A DNA stretch of 64,000 nucleotides, from assembly GCA_947503035.1 (NCBI GenBank), contig CANNCD010000004.1:62001-126000 (forward strand). The letters are read 5' to 3'. Source of the DNA: an uncultured Halocynthiibacter sp. (lineage in GTDB: Bacteria > Pseudomonadota > Alphaproteobacteria > Rhodobacterales > Rhodobacteraceae). Made by a program: the position numbers and the translations under genes. The notes under the pieces were generated by a model, which made no database searches, had not been told where the DNA came from, and saw only the letters and a program-made list of their open reading frames with translations. Position 1 is the stretch's first letter; each line of letters opens with the position of its first letter. Shown piece by piece: positions 52,776-61,599 of this stretch.

Positions 52776-53880
52776 AATTGCCCCGCTTTTGGTGGCTGCA
52801 CTCTCGGTTATGACCGCGGCACCGAGCGCCGCACTTGAACCTTCGGTGGCGTTGCAGCACCTGCAAAAGGCCCAAAGTGACGCCAAAGCGGGTAAATTCA
52901 ACAGCGCGACCAGCCGGCTTGAATGGTTGATCCAGACCGATACCGATAACGCCTCACGTACCGCCATTTACCACAAGGCGCTGCGCCAACTGGTCACGCA
53001 AAAGCCACTGACCTTTGCCGCGACGGGTGCGGTTCTGTCGTCGACCAACGTACGTCAAAGCAGTTCCGAAGACATTTTCCACACGGATATCGGTGACTTT
53101 ACCATTGGCGGTGATGACGACACGGCTGGGCTGGGAGTGCGCATAGGAGCGAGCGCGAACTGGCGTCATTTCTATGCCCTTGGCCGCGAAGTTTCGGTGA
53201 CGGCAAAGATTTCTACGTCATACTATGATGATATTTCGCTTCGGTCCACGACGCCCACGGTGACGTTCTCGCATCGATGGCTTGGTGCGGGTGCGCGCTA
53301 TACCGTATCGGCCTTTGCCGCCGACACCATCTACCCAAGCGTGGCCGGTCGCACCGCGCCCGACAGCACCGCAGTCGGGGCTATGTTCCAGTCGCTGCAC
53401 ACCCTGTCCGAAGGGCGGTCTGCGTCGTTGAACGTGTCGTGGGTCGAGCGGAGCTATGACGAGCGGCCGCACCTTGATGGCACCACCTTGTCTTTTGGTG
53501 CGGGTCTGACCGTTCCGATCTGGGACAAGGGTAAGGTCACCGTGTCGGGGGGCTGGTCGGCCGCATCGTTAAATGCGGATCACCTGTCCTATGACGGGGC
53601 TCGCATTGGGGTCGGTTATGCACATCAGGCCGCGGGTGGTTTGGGCTGGAGCGTGAATTACAGCAAGGCATGGCGCGACTACCGCGATATCTTCACTGCG
53701 CTGTCCTATGCGCGTGCGGACGATGTTGATACCCTGTCCATCGGCCTGTCCCATCGCGACATCAAGATCCGAGGCATGGTGCCGCGATTGACCTGTTCGG
53801 CCCGTCAGCAGACATCAAACGTGGCGCTTTATACCTATGACTCGGTTGACTGTTCGATGTCGTTGAACCACGCGTTCTAG
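52753..53880 (+). CDS. Slam-family outer membrane protein (DUF560)
   Basis: 375 residues. A signal peptide (MFTNSLSKIAPLLVAALSVM... ending PSAA) is followed by a short helical, TPR-like periplasmic region (about 30-85). The C-terminal part is about 285 residues of amphipathic beta strands ending in Phe, as in outer-membrane barrels. The tail PRLTCSARQQTSNVALYTYD resembles the Slam DUF560 C-terminus. Slams move lipoproteins to the cell surface, and the preceding gene is a candidate cargo. The start is TTG at 52753, overlapping the lipoprotein gene by 23 bases; a better site is not visible. The stop codon overlaps that of the convergent kinase gene. Confidence 0.75.
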   Translation: MFTNSLSKIAPLLVAALSVMTAAPSAALEPSVALQHLQKAQSDAKAGKFNSATSRLEWLIQTDTDNASRTAIYHKALRQLVTQKPLTFAATGAVLSSTNVRQSSSEDIFHTDIGDFTIGGDDDTAGLGVRIGASANWRHFYALGREVSVTAKISTSYYDDISLRSTTPTVTFSHRWLGAGARYTVSAFAADTIYPSVAGRTAPDSTAVGAMFQSLHTLSEGRSASLNVSWVERSYDERPHLDGTTLSFGAGLTVPIWDKGKVTVSGGWSAASLNADHLSYDGARIGVGYAHQAAGGLGWSVNYSKAWRDYRDIFTALSYARADDVDTLSIGLSHRDIKIRGMVPRLTCSARQQTSNVALYTYDSVDCSMSLNHAF

Positions 53881-55328
53881 GCGCGCTGGATCGTAAACCG
53901 CGCCGCGACGCCCACGGACGTGTCCTCAAACGACAGGGTGCCGCCGTGTAGGCTCGCGATGGTCGCAACAATGGTCAGGCCAAGCCCATAGCCCTCAATC
54001 GTCGCGGTGTTTTCGCCGCGTTTATAGGGGGCCATCAGGGCCTCGATGTCCTTGGCGGAACTGTCTGATCCTTCGTCCTCGATCACGATTGTGGCGGTGG
54101 TAGGGGTGGTCTCAAGCGACACAATCGCGCTGCGCCCGTATTTGAGCGCATTGTCGATCAGATTACACACCGCTCGTTCAATCGAAATGGGCCGTCCCAT
54201 CACGGCTACGTCGCGTTCGCCGGACATGACGGTTTGGCCTTGGCGCGACATGAACACGGATTGCGCACCTTGGACGATGATATCCTCGGCGTGGCGGAAA
54301 CTTACGGCGCGGCCCATGTCGTGGTAGTTGTCGCTGATGGATTGCACCAGCGCGGTCAGAGAAATCTGGCGCGGGGCCTCGGTGTTCATTTCGGCACGGG
54401 TATAGCTCAGGACGCTTTCGATCATGCCAGTCATGCTGTCGATATCCGCCTCAAGCTTCTTGCGAAGGGTTGTGTCCTCGATCAAAGCGGCCCTAAGCCG
54501 TAGACGCGTCGCGGGTGATCCCAGATCGTGACTGACGCCCGACAAAACCGCCGCGCGGCTTTCAAGTTGGCTTCGTTCGGTTTCCAGATAGGCGTTTACG
54601 GCGGCAACAATATCCCGAAGCTCTTCTGGCCCCTCGGTGGCATATCGTGCAGGGCCGCCCACACGACGGCGGTTCCGAAGTTGGCGGGCGAACCGGTTAA
54701 AATGCGCCGACAGATTGTGCAAAACCGTGATCAATATACCGACGGTCAAAATGGCCAAAAACACCGAGATCAGCCGGTGATCCGGCGGGGCCATGTCACA
54801 GCCCCACACCGAGGCCCCGTTAATTTCCATCCACGATCCGTCGCCAAATCGCGCAACCATCATGGGATCACTGCACAGGGACGCGACCATGCGAAAGATC
54901 GCGCCGGTGGTTTCCGCCGCGCTTTGACGGTCACGATATTCAAGGTCGGCGACGCGGTACACAAGATCGGGTGAAATGATAGCAATCGCCAGATTCGCCC
55001 CCGTGCGCCGGTTCGCGCGATCCGCCGAAAGGGGTAGGTTCGTCACGCGTGCTGGGATCGGGGCGCCGGTGATTTGGTGAAAGTCGCCGCGCTCGGCATG
55101 GGCATGGTCGATGGAGGATAGCGGTGTGATCACCACGCCGCCGGCGGGCGTCGTCCCATTTTGAAGCGCGTTATAGGTGGTTATCCCCGCGATATAGGCG
55201 TTGTTTTGATGGGCGCGCCAGCTGGCGTTTGAATGGAGCCAGAGCCCCACGACCAACGCGCCCGATAGAAACGCACAGGCGACAAACAGTGTTGTGAGGC
55301 TCTTGAGGCTGCGAAAGGGGGCGATCAA
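53877..55328 (-). CDS. Sensor histidine kinase (GtrS-like)
   Basis: 483 residues. A helix at about 10-30, a periplasmic sensor domain (about 35-185), a second helix (about 190-210), HAMP, HisKA with H-box GVSHDLGSPATRLRLRAA, and HATPase with N-box NLIDNALKYG, G1 EDEGSD and G2 YGLGLTI. It overlaps the response regulator gene (ATGA). The pair is divergent from a sugar ABC transporter. In Pseudomonas, GltR-GtrS controls glucose uptake genes in the same arrangement, so this kinase is a candidate sugar or 2-ketogluconate-type sensor. That analogy is inferred. Confidence 0.85.
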   Translation of the reverse strand: MIAPFRSLKSLTTLFVACAFLSGALVVGLWLHSNASWRAHQNNAYIAGITTYNALQNGTTPAGGVVITPLSSIDHAHAERGDFHQITGAPIPARVTNLPLSADRANRRTGANLAIAIISPDLVYRVADLEYRDRQSAAETTGAIFRMVASLCSDPMMVARFGDGSWMEINGASVWGCDMAPPDHRLISVFLAILTVGILITVLHNLSAHFNRFARQLRNRRRVGGPARYATEGPEELRDIVAAVNAYLETERSQLESRAAVLSGVSHDLGSPATRLRLRAALIEDTTLRKKLEADIDSMTGMIESVLSYTRAEMNTEAPRQISLTALVQSISDNYHDMGRAVSFRHAEDIIVQGAQSVFMSRQGQTVMSGERDVAVMGRPISIERAVCNLIDNALKYGRSAIVSLETTPTTATIVIEDEGSDSSAKDIEALMAPYKRGENTATIEGYGLGLTIVATIASLHGGTLSFEDTSVGVAARFTIQRA

Positions 55329-56062
55329 GGCTTGCCCACTTCGACGTCGCTGGCGAACACATATCCCACGCCGCGTTCCGTTTTGACGATCTGCGGGTCC
55401 TTGGGGTTGCGTTCGATCTTGGACCGCAGGCGCCCGACCAAGACATCGATGGCGCGCCCCGCGGCCTCGCCGGTTTGTGGGGTTTCGCCGGTGACATCCA
55501 GCGCCGCGATGATTTCGTCACGCGTCAGTGGAATGTGCGGATTGGCCAAAAACGTCTGAAGCAGAGCCGTTTCGCGACGGGACAGGGCGACCTGCACCGC
55601 GTCGGGGGACATCAGCTCATCCCGCTTGGCATCATAGATCCAGCCAGTGAATTCGAAGGTCTGAGTATTGCGCCGATGCACCAAGGATGACGAACGGCGC
55701 GCGCGCGACAAGACCGCCTTGATCCGCGCAAGCAGGAGATCGGGATTAAACGGTTTGGCAATATAGTCGTCCGCGCCGACCTCGTAACCTTCCATCCGTT
55801 GATGATCGGCAGAGAGCGCAGAGACCATGATAATAGGCACGTCCTGTTCGCCACGAAGACGTTTACAGATCTCAAGCCCGTTCTCGTCACCCAGCATGAC
55901 GTCCAAAAGGATAAGGTCGATGCGCCCGCCATCAAGATGGATCATCACCTCGGCCTCGGTCGCCGCAGGAAGCGCGATGGTGCCGTTTTGCCGCATGAAC
56001 TGCGTCATCATCTGACGCATGTCTGGGTCGTCATCCACCACCAGAATTCTTGGAATCGTCAC
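55325..56062 (-). CDS. OmpR-family response regulator (GltR-like)
   Basis: 245 residues. Receiver domain with DDD (VVDDDPDMRQMM), phospho-acceptor in LILLDVMLGDENG, and K in AKPFNPD. Winged-helix DNA-binding domain at about 140-240 (LSRRETALLQTFLANPH; VLVGRLRSKIERNP; VKTERGVGYVF). The GTG at 56062 is chosen because GGAG lies six bases upstream; the longer in-frame ORF is not plausible. It probably binds the TGTAAC repeats in the adjacent intergenic region and controls the sugar ABC genes. Confidence 0.88.
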   Translation of the reverse strand: MTIPRILVVDDDPDMRQMMTQFMRQNGTIALPAATEAEVMIHLDGGRIDLILLDVMLGDENGLEICKRLRGEQDVPIIMVSALSADHQRMEGYEVGADDYIAKPFNPDLLLARIKAVLSRARRSSSLVHRRNTQTFEFTGWIYDAKRDELMSPDAVQVALSRRETALLQTFLANPHIPLTRDEIIAALDVTGETPQTGEAAGRAIDVLVGRLRSKIERNPKDPQIVKTERGVGYVFASDVEVGKP

Positions 56063-56112
56063 CTCTGTCTCCCCCCAGTCGGCCCATCCTTCGATGTTAT
56101 GCGGATTAGTAT

Positions 56113-56158
56113 TGTAACAAAACACAACAAAATCCATCGCTTTGTAACAACCTGTAAC
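56113..56158. promoter_or_regulatory. Tandem TGTAAC repeats between response regulator and sugar ABC genes
   Basis: TGTAAC occurs at 56113-56118, 56143-56148 and 56153-56158, with a weaker CACAAC at 56123. All are on the 10-bp helical phase. Such same-face direct repeats are typical for OmpR-type regulators, and the divergent gene encodes one. Binding is a prediction. Confidence 0.5.
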
Positions 56159-56283
56159 GAGTGGGTGGTTTAATTGGGATTTCAGAAGGTTTTCGCGTCT
56201 AGGATGGGTTGCGCGGAACGGTGTTGCGCCGTGATGATAGGGCACAAATATCGAATACCGGTATTTTTCTGGGAGGAAATATT

Positions 56284-57528
56284 ATGAAATCTTATGTACT
56301 GGGCGCCGTTTCTGGCATTGCCCTTATCGCGTCTAACGTTGCTCATGCCGAACCACAGGCAGAGGTGCTGCACTACTGGACATCCGGTGGCGAAGCGAAA
56401 TCCGTGGCCGTTCTTCAAGAAGAATTCGCAGCGAATGGCGGTACATGGACAGACATGCCTGTTGCGGGTGGTGGCGGTGACGCTGCGATGACTGCGCTTC
56501 GGGCACGTGTTCTGTCTGGCAACGCTCCAACAGCCGTACAATTGAAGGGTCCAGCGATCCAAGAATGGTACGAAGAAGGCGTTCTTGCGGATATCTCTGC
56601 GGTTGCCGAAGCAAACAACTGGGACGCGGTTCTACCGGCATCCATCGCGGGTCACATGAAATGCGAAGGCACATGGTGTGCGGCGCCGGTGAACGTTCAC
56701 CGCGTAGATTGGATCTGGGCGAACGCAGACGTGTTGTCCGCGAACGGCATCGAAATGCCAAGCACTTGGGATGAATTCAACGCTGCCGCCGCGAAATTGC
56801 AGGCCGCAGGCATCATCCCATTGGCACACGGTGGTCAGGCATGGCAGGACGCGACTGTGTTCGAAGCTGTGGCGCTTGGCATCCTTGGTGCGGACGGTTA
56901 CCGCAAAGCGTTTGTTGAGCTTGATACAGACACGCTTACATCCGCAGAAATGGTCGCTGTGTTTGACCAAATGCGCCTTATGCGCGGCTATGTTGACGGC
57001 AACTTCTCTGGTCGGGACTGGAACCTTGCAACCGCGATGGTCATGAACGGCGAAGCAGCGTTCCAGATCATGGGGGACTGGGCCAAGGGCGAATTCATCG
57101 CAGCAGGCAAAGCGCCGGGCGAAGACTTCCTTTGTGCGTCCACACCGGGTGAAGGTTTCCTTTATAACGTAGACAGCTTTGCGATGTTCGACGTTGATGG
57201 CGACGACAAGAAAGCCGGTCAGGCCCTTCTTGCGGAACTCGTTGTTGGTCAGAACTTCCAAAAGGTGTTCAATCTCAACAAAGGCTCCATCCCTGCGCGC
57301 ACCGACGTTGCATTGGACGAATTTGACAGCTGCGCAATCTTGTCGTCTGATGACATGAACGCAAGCTCCGAAGGCGGTTCCTTGCTTCCAAGCTATGCCC
57401 ACGGCATGGCGCTTCGTGGCGCGCAATCCGGTGCAATCACCGATGTTGTGACGGCACACTTCAACTCTGACATGTCCTCTGCGGACGCTGTTCAGATGCT
57501 CGCTGACGCGATCGCAAACAGCCTTTAA
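56284..57528 (+). CDS. Sugar ABC transporter substrate-binding protein (glucose-type)
   Basis: 414 residues. Sec signal peptide (MKSYVLGAVSGIALIASNVAHA). The mature protein begins with VLHYWTSGGEAKSVAVLQEEF, then ALRARVLSGNAPTAVQLKG and GEAAFQIMGDWAKGEF, as in GtsA/glucose-mannose binding proteins of the carbohydrate uptake (CUT1) family. ATG at 56284 has GGGAGGAA upstream; the longer frame is wrong. First gene of a four-gene ABC operon, divergent from a two-component system. A perfect hairpin follows the stop. Confidence 0.9.
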   Translation: MKSYVLGAVSGIALIASNVAHAEPQAEVLHYWTSGGEAKSVAVLQEEFAANGGTWTDMPVAGGGGDAAMTALRARVLSGNAPTAVQLKGPAIQEWYEEGVLADISAVAEANNWDAVLPASIAGHMKCEGTWCAAPVNVHRVDWIWANADVLSANGIEMPSTWDEFNAAAAKLQAAGIIPLAHGGQAWQDATVFEAVALGILGADGYRKAFVELDTDTLTSAEMVAVFDQMRLMRGYVDGNFSGRDWNLATAMVMNGEAAFQIMGDWAKGEFIAAGKAPGEDFLCASTPGEGFLYNVDSFAMFDVDGDDKKAGQALLAELVVGQNFQKVFNLNKGSIPARTDVALDEFDSCAILSSDDMNASSEGGSLLPSYAHGMALRGAQSGAITDVVTAHFNSDMSSADAVQMLADAIANSL

Positions 57529-57535
57529 TACCTTT

Positions 57536-57561
57536 TCCACCCCCGATCCGTCGGGGGTGGA
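57536..57561 (+). terminator. Hairpin after the sugar-binding protein gene
   Basis: A perfect 11-bp stem TCCACCCCCGA/TCGGGGGTGGA with a TCCG loop, with no T-run after it. It sits between the binding-protein and permease genes and probably protects the 3' end of the upstream mRNA or limits read-through. Confidence 0.65.
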
Positions 57562-57582
57562 GACAACCTAGGAAGATATCCA

Positions 57583-58455
57583 ATGTTTAAGTGGCTAGAA
57601 GAAAATACGCCCAAATTGGTGCTTGCTCCCTCGTTTATCGCAGTTCTCATTTTCGTCTACGGCTTCATTGCGTGGACGGCTTGGGTGTCGCTAACGCGGT
57701 CTCGCTTGCTCCCCAAATATGACATCGTCGGGACGATTCAATATGAACGTCTTTTCTCATCCCCGCGCTGGGATACGGCATTTAGCAACCTGTTCGTTTT
57801 CGGATTCCTGTTCATCGTTATCGCGATGATCCTTGGGTTGATCCTTGCGATCTTGTTGGACCAAAACATCCGCACAGAAGGTGCGCTCCGCACGATTTAC
57901 CTCTATCCGATGGCGCTCTCGATGATCGTTACGGGTACCGCTTGGAAATGGATCCTGAACCCTGGTCTGGGTCTTGAGGCCATGGTCCGCGGTTGGGGCT
58001 TTGAGGATTTCACGTTCGACTGGCTCGTGAACCCCGATATGGCGATCTATACCATTGTTCTTGCCGCGATCTGGCAGAGCTCGGGCTTTGTGATGGCGTT
58101 GTTCTTGGCCGGTCTGCGGTCCGTCGACGAAGAGGTCATCAAGGCCGCACAGGTCGACGGCATCCCCACATGGCGCGTGTATACCGCGATCATCATTCCA
58201 TCGATGGCCCCGATTTTCCTCTCGGCTTTCATCGTTCTGTCGCACCTCGCGATCAAGAGCTTTGACCTTGTGATTGCCCTGACGGGTGGTGGTCCGGGAT
58301 ATGCGACCGACCTGCCAGCGACCTATATGTATGCCATGGCGTTTTCGCGCGGTGACATCGGCCAAGCGGCAAGCTCCGCGATGGTGATGATGCTGGTCGT
58401 GTTCACGATTGTGGTTCCCTATCTCTATTCAGAATTGAGGTCCAAAGATGGCTGA
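57583..58455 (+). CDS. Sugar ABC transporter permease (GtsB-like)
   Basis: 290 residues, six membrane helices. The EAA loop EEVIKAAQVDGIPTWRVYTAIIIPSMAPIF (about 187-216) marks a CUT1 permease. It starts 54 bases after the binding-protein gene, with GGAAGATATCC upstream, and overlaps the next permease by eight bases. It forms the transmembrane channel with the following gene. Confidence 0.92.
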   Translation: MFKWLEENTPKLVLAPSFIAVLIFVYGFIAWTAWVSLTRSRLLPKYDIVGTIQYERLFSSPRWDTAFSNLFVFGFLFIVIAMILGLILAILLDQNIRTEGALRTIYLYPMALSMIVTGTAWKWILNPGLGLEAMVRGWGFEDFTFDWLVNPDMAIYTIVLAAIWQSSGFVMALFLAGLRSVDEEVIKAAQVDGIPTWRVYTAIIIPSMAPIFLSAFIVLSHLAIKSFDLVIALTGGGPGYATDLPATYMYAMAFSRGDIGQAASSAMVMMLVVFTIVVPYLYSELRSKDG

Positions 58456-59341
58456 TACGTCTTTTACCCCCGCCGGTTCTGGCATCAATTGGGGCAAGAT
58501 TGCCCTGCGTTGGATGCTTTACGTTATGCTCGGCCTCTTTGCCTTGTTCTATCTTATGCCGCTGTTCGTGATGGTCACGACATCGATCAAAAGCCTCGAA
58601 GAAATTCGTACTGGTGACCTTATTTCGTTGCCACGTGAAGTGACGTTTGATGCGTGGCGCACGGCGTGGTCCGGTGCCTGTACGGGGATCCAATGTGAGG
58701 GCGTGCGCCCCTATTTCTGGAACTCTGTCCTGATCGCGATCCCTGGTGTGGCGCTTTCGACGCTCATCGGTGCGATGAATGGGTATGTGGTTGCGCAGTG
58801 GCGGTTCCGCGGCGCGAACTTGATCTTTTCGCTTATGTTGTTCGGGTGCTTTATCCCGTTCCAAGTGGTCCTTTTGCCGATGGCGCGGGTTCTTGGCATC
58901 ATGGGCATGGCCGGCACCATCCCCGGTTTGATCTTTGTTCACGTCATCTATGGCCTTGGGTTCACGACGTTGTTCTTCCGGAACTACTACGTGTCGATCT
59001 CTCCCGAACTCACCAAGGCCGCAAAGGTCGACGGCGCAGGGTTCTTCCGGATCTTCTGGTCGATTTTCCTCCCCCTGTCGCTGCCGATCATTGTGGTGAC
59101 CGTCATCTGGCAATTCACCCAAATCTGGAATGACTTCTTGTTTGGTGTCTCCTTTAGTCAGGCTGGCACACAGCCCGTCACGGTCGCCCTGAACAACATC
59201 GTCAACTCAACCACCGGCGTCAAAGAATACAACGTGGACATGGCCGCAGCGATCATCGCCGCCCTTCCCACGCTGCTTGTCTATGTCATTGCTGGCAAAT
59301 ACTTCGTCCGCGGTCTGACCGCTGGGTCCGTGAAAGGATAA
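58448..59341 (+). CDS. Sugar ABC transporter permease (GtsC-like)
   Basis: 297 residues, six membrane helices. EAA loop PELTKAAKVDGAGFFRIFWSIFLPLSLPII (about 190-219). The N-terminal stretch is polar. It overlaps the first permease by eight bases and is followed by the ATPase gene five bases later. Second half of the channel of the sugar transporter. Confidence 0.92.
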   Translation: MADTSFTPAGSGINWGKIALRWMLYVMLGLFALFYLMPLFVMVTTSIKSLEEIRTGDLISLPREVTFDAWRTAWSGACTGIQCEGVRPYFWNSVLIAIPGVALSTLIGAMNGYVVAQWRFRGANLIFSLMLFGCFIPFQVVLLPMARVLGIMGMAGTIPGLIFVHVIYGLGFTTLFFRNYYVSISPELTKAAKVDGAGFFRIFWSIFLPLSLPIIVVTVIWQFTQIWNDFLFGVSFSQAGTQPVTVALNNIVNSTTGVKEYNVDMAAAIIAALPTLLVYVIAGKYFVRGLTAGSVKG

Positions 59342-59346
59342 TTCCA

Positions 59347-60444
59347 ATGGCTCCGATCCTCGAAATCAATAATCTCTTCAAGAACTACGGCTCTGTTGAA
59401 ATTCTAAAAGACATCAACATCTCAATCGAAAAGGGCGACTTTCTGGTTCTTGTTGGCCCATCGGGTTGCGGTAAATCCACCTTGCTCAACTGTATCGCCG
59501 GTCTTGAACCGATCACCAGCGGGCAGATGAACATCGGCGGGGACGACATGACATTCGTCAGCCCCAAGGACCGCGACATCGCGATGGTGTTCCAATCATA
59601 CGCCCTGTATCCGACGATGACGGTTGCGAAAAACATCACCTTTGGCATGAAGGTGCGCGGCGTAGAACAGGACGTTCAGGACCGCAAACTGGCCGAGGTG
59701 GCGAAGCAGCTCCAGATGGAGAACCTGTTGAACCGCAAACCGGGGCAGTTGTCCGGCGGGCAACGCCAACGGGTTGCGATGGGCCGTGCGCTTGTGCGTG
59801 ATCCTAAGCTGTTCTTGTTTGATGAGCCGCTGTCCAACCTTGATGCCAAGCTGCGCGTTGAAATGCGCACAGAGATCAAGGCGCTTCATCAGCGGCTTGG
59901 CGCGTCGATGGTTTACGTGACCCACGACCAGATCGAGGCCATGACATTGGCCACCAAGATCGTCGTCATGAAGGGGGGCGTGATCCAACAGATGGGCACA
60001 CCGGCCGAGATTTATAACACGCCTGCGAACTTGTTCGTGGCGGACTTTATGGGCAGCCCCGCGATGAACCTTGTGCCTGCGAAAACCAGCAAAGGGGCCG
60101 ACGGCACCCATGTGGAAATCGCACGCAACGGTGGGGAGCCAATCGTGCTGACCGATGCGAAAAACCGTGATCTGCCCGAGGATGTCATCGTGGGTGTGCG
60201 CCCCGAAGATATCGCCGATGCGGATGCACGTGGTGGTGAGGCGGCACAGGTGGCCGAATGTACCATCGATATCGTGGAACCTGCGGGCGCGGATACATAT
60301 GCCGTCATGCAGCTGGGTGGGAAACACGTGACGGCGCGTCTTCATGCGGAAACCAACGCCGCTGCCGGTGTATCGCAACGGTTGGCGTTTGATCTGAGCA
60401 AAGTGTCCTATTTCGACCCTGAAACGGGTCTACGCCTGAACTAG
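59347..60444 (+). CDS. Sugar ABC transporter ATP-binding protein (UgpC/MsmK type)
   Basis: 365 residues. Walker A GPSGCGKST (about 37-45), Q-loop FQSYALYPTMTV, signature LSGGQRQRVAMGRAL, Walker B LFLFDEPLSNLD and H-loop VTHDQIEAM. The C-terminal TOBE domain (about 240-360) is usual for CUT1 ATPases. ATG has AAAGGATAATTCC upstream. Last gene of the sugar operon. Confidence 0.93.
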   Translation: MAPILEINNLFKNYGSVEILKDINISIEKGDFLVLVGPSGCGKSTLLNCIAGLEPITSGQMNIGGDDMTFVSPKDRDIAMVFQSYALYPTMTVAKNITFGMKVRGVEQDVQDRKLAEVAKQLQMENLLNRKPGQLSGGQRQRVAMGRALVRDPKLFLFDEPLSNLDAKLRVEMRTEIKALHQRLGASMVYVTHDQIEAMTLATKIVVMKGGVIQQMGTPAEIYNTPANLFVADFMGSPAMNLVPAKTSKGADGTHVEIARNGGEPIVLTDAKNRDLPEDVIVGVRPEDIADADARGGEAAQVAECTIDIVEPAGADTYAVMQLGGKHVTARLHAETNAAAGVSQRLAFDLSKVSYFDPETGLRLN

Positions 60445-60456
60445 GCACAAACAAAA

Positions 60457-60483
60457 CCCCCGAGCGGCGCGACCGCTCGGGGG
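60457..60483. terminator. Bidirectional terminator, sugar operon and DUF2322
   Basis: A perfect 11-bp stem CCCCCGAGCGG/CCGCTCGGGGG with a CGCGA loop. On the minus strand it runs into TTTTGTTTG, so it ends the DUF2322 gene; on the plus strand the T-run is weak. It lies between the convergent genes. Confidence 0.85.
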
Positions 60484-60492
60484 TGCATTGCA

Positions 60493-60825
60493 TTACGCGT
60501 CTGCGTGGACCTTGATGGTCAGTGGCGCGCTGCCCCCAACAATCTCCAACAACAGATCGATGTTCGGATGCGCCCCTGGGCGGGCCTTGGCATCTGCTGT
60601 GTGCTCTGCGAAGACCTCAAGCCCGTGTGCGGCTGCTTGGGCATTAAGGCCGTCGAACCCCTCTGCAAGGTACTGATACACCGCAAGTGAGCCCTGTTTG
60701 CCGGGCTTGTTCTCGATGGATGCGACAACCGCGCCCGCCGGATCAATCAGGTCGATGCGCGCGACCCCATCGATTGCGGGAAGAAGGTTCAGGTTGTCTT
60801 TGAATGACTGCGTGGGTTGGATCAT
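60493..60825 (-). CDS. DUF2322 family protein
   Basis: 110 residues. The pattern FKDNLNLLPAIDGVARIDL, GAVVASIENKPGKQGSLAVYQYL and FAEHTADAKARPGAHPNIDLLL matches DUF2322 from other proteobacteria. No membrane segment or signal. ATG at 60825 has AAAGGA upstream; a TTG two codons earlier is possible. Function unknown. It lies upstream of a terminator and next to a tRNA gene, which gives no functional clue. Confidence 0.82.
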   Translation of the reverse strand: MIQPTQSFKDNLNLLPAIDGVARIDLIDPAGAVVASIENKPGKQGSLAVYQYLAEGFDGLNAQAAAHGLEVFAEHTADAKARPGAHPNIDLLLEIVGGSAPLTIKVHADA

Positions 60826-60946
60826 CGCCAAATCCTTTGATTGATCAATTGCGCCGGACCCTAACAGGGCGCACAGACGGATGCCAGAACCGCACGCAAG
60901 AACGGCGTCGATTGGCCAGATGTCATATTGATATCGTGGGAAAATT

Positions 60947-61022
<76 letters not shown>

Positions 61023-61118
61023 TACCTTGCGGTAAACCGTATGCCGGTATTTAGGTAAACGCGGGCGCTTGTGCAAGCAGAAAATTCCCGCGTTTCCAAT
61101 TTTCAAATCCGATATGGA

Positions 61119-61439
61119 TTATTCGTCGTCGTTTGTTGGCACGTCGGCGATTTCGTCGAGAGAAACAGTATCCTCATCGTCGTCATCCAACACGTCATCG
61201 CCAAGATCCACGTCGGTATCATCGTCATCGAGTACCACGTCATCTGCATCGACCACGTCATCCGTGGATGCGTTCGCCGCGTCTTCTTTGTCGGCAACCA
61301 TCACGCGGGACTTATTGCCTGTGTTCACTTCAACAGTTTCACCTGTGTATGGGCTAACCACTGGGTCGCGACCCAAGTCATAAAACCGCTTACCAGTTGT
61401 TGGGCAAATGCGTTTTACGCCCCATTCTTCGTTGGGCAT
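61119..61439 (-). CDS. FYDLN acid domain protein (TIGR02300)
   Basis: 106 residues. The N-terminal half has WGVKRICPTTGKRFYDLGRDPVVSPYTGE, the defining motif of the FYDLN-acid family found across alphaproteobacteria. The C-terminal half (about 55-106) is almost all Asp, Val and Ala with acidic repeats, likely disordered. ATG with AAAGGGGATC upstream. Function unknown; the paired Cys- and acid-rich parts suggest nucleic-acid or protein binding, not shown here. Confidence 0.9.
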   Translation of the reverse strand: MPNEEWGVKRICPTTGKRFYDLGRDPVVSPYTGETVEVNTGNKSRVMVADKEDAANASTDDVVDADDVVLDDDDTDVDLGDDVLDDDDEDTVSLDEIADVPTNDDE

Positions 61440-61599
61440 GATGATCCCCTTTAAATATTACGTGTTCAGCTGAGTTCCCGCCAACTGCCATATTGCAAAC
61501 GGGCTGTCAAAGGCTTTTGTGCATTGGATGCCATAGATTGGTGAATCGCGGTTTAATATCCTGCTGGGTGCGCTACAATTGCCATCTACGAGGATTATG

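Noticed and set aside
60840-60860. FNR-like site TTGATTGATCAA
   Set aside because: The half-sites TTGAT and ATCAA are separated by two bases instead of four, so it does not fit FNR.
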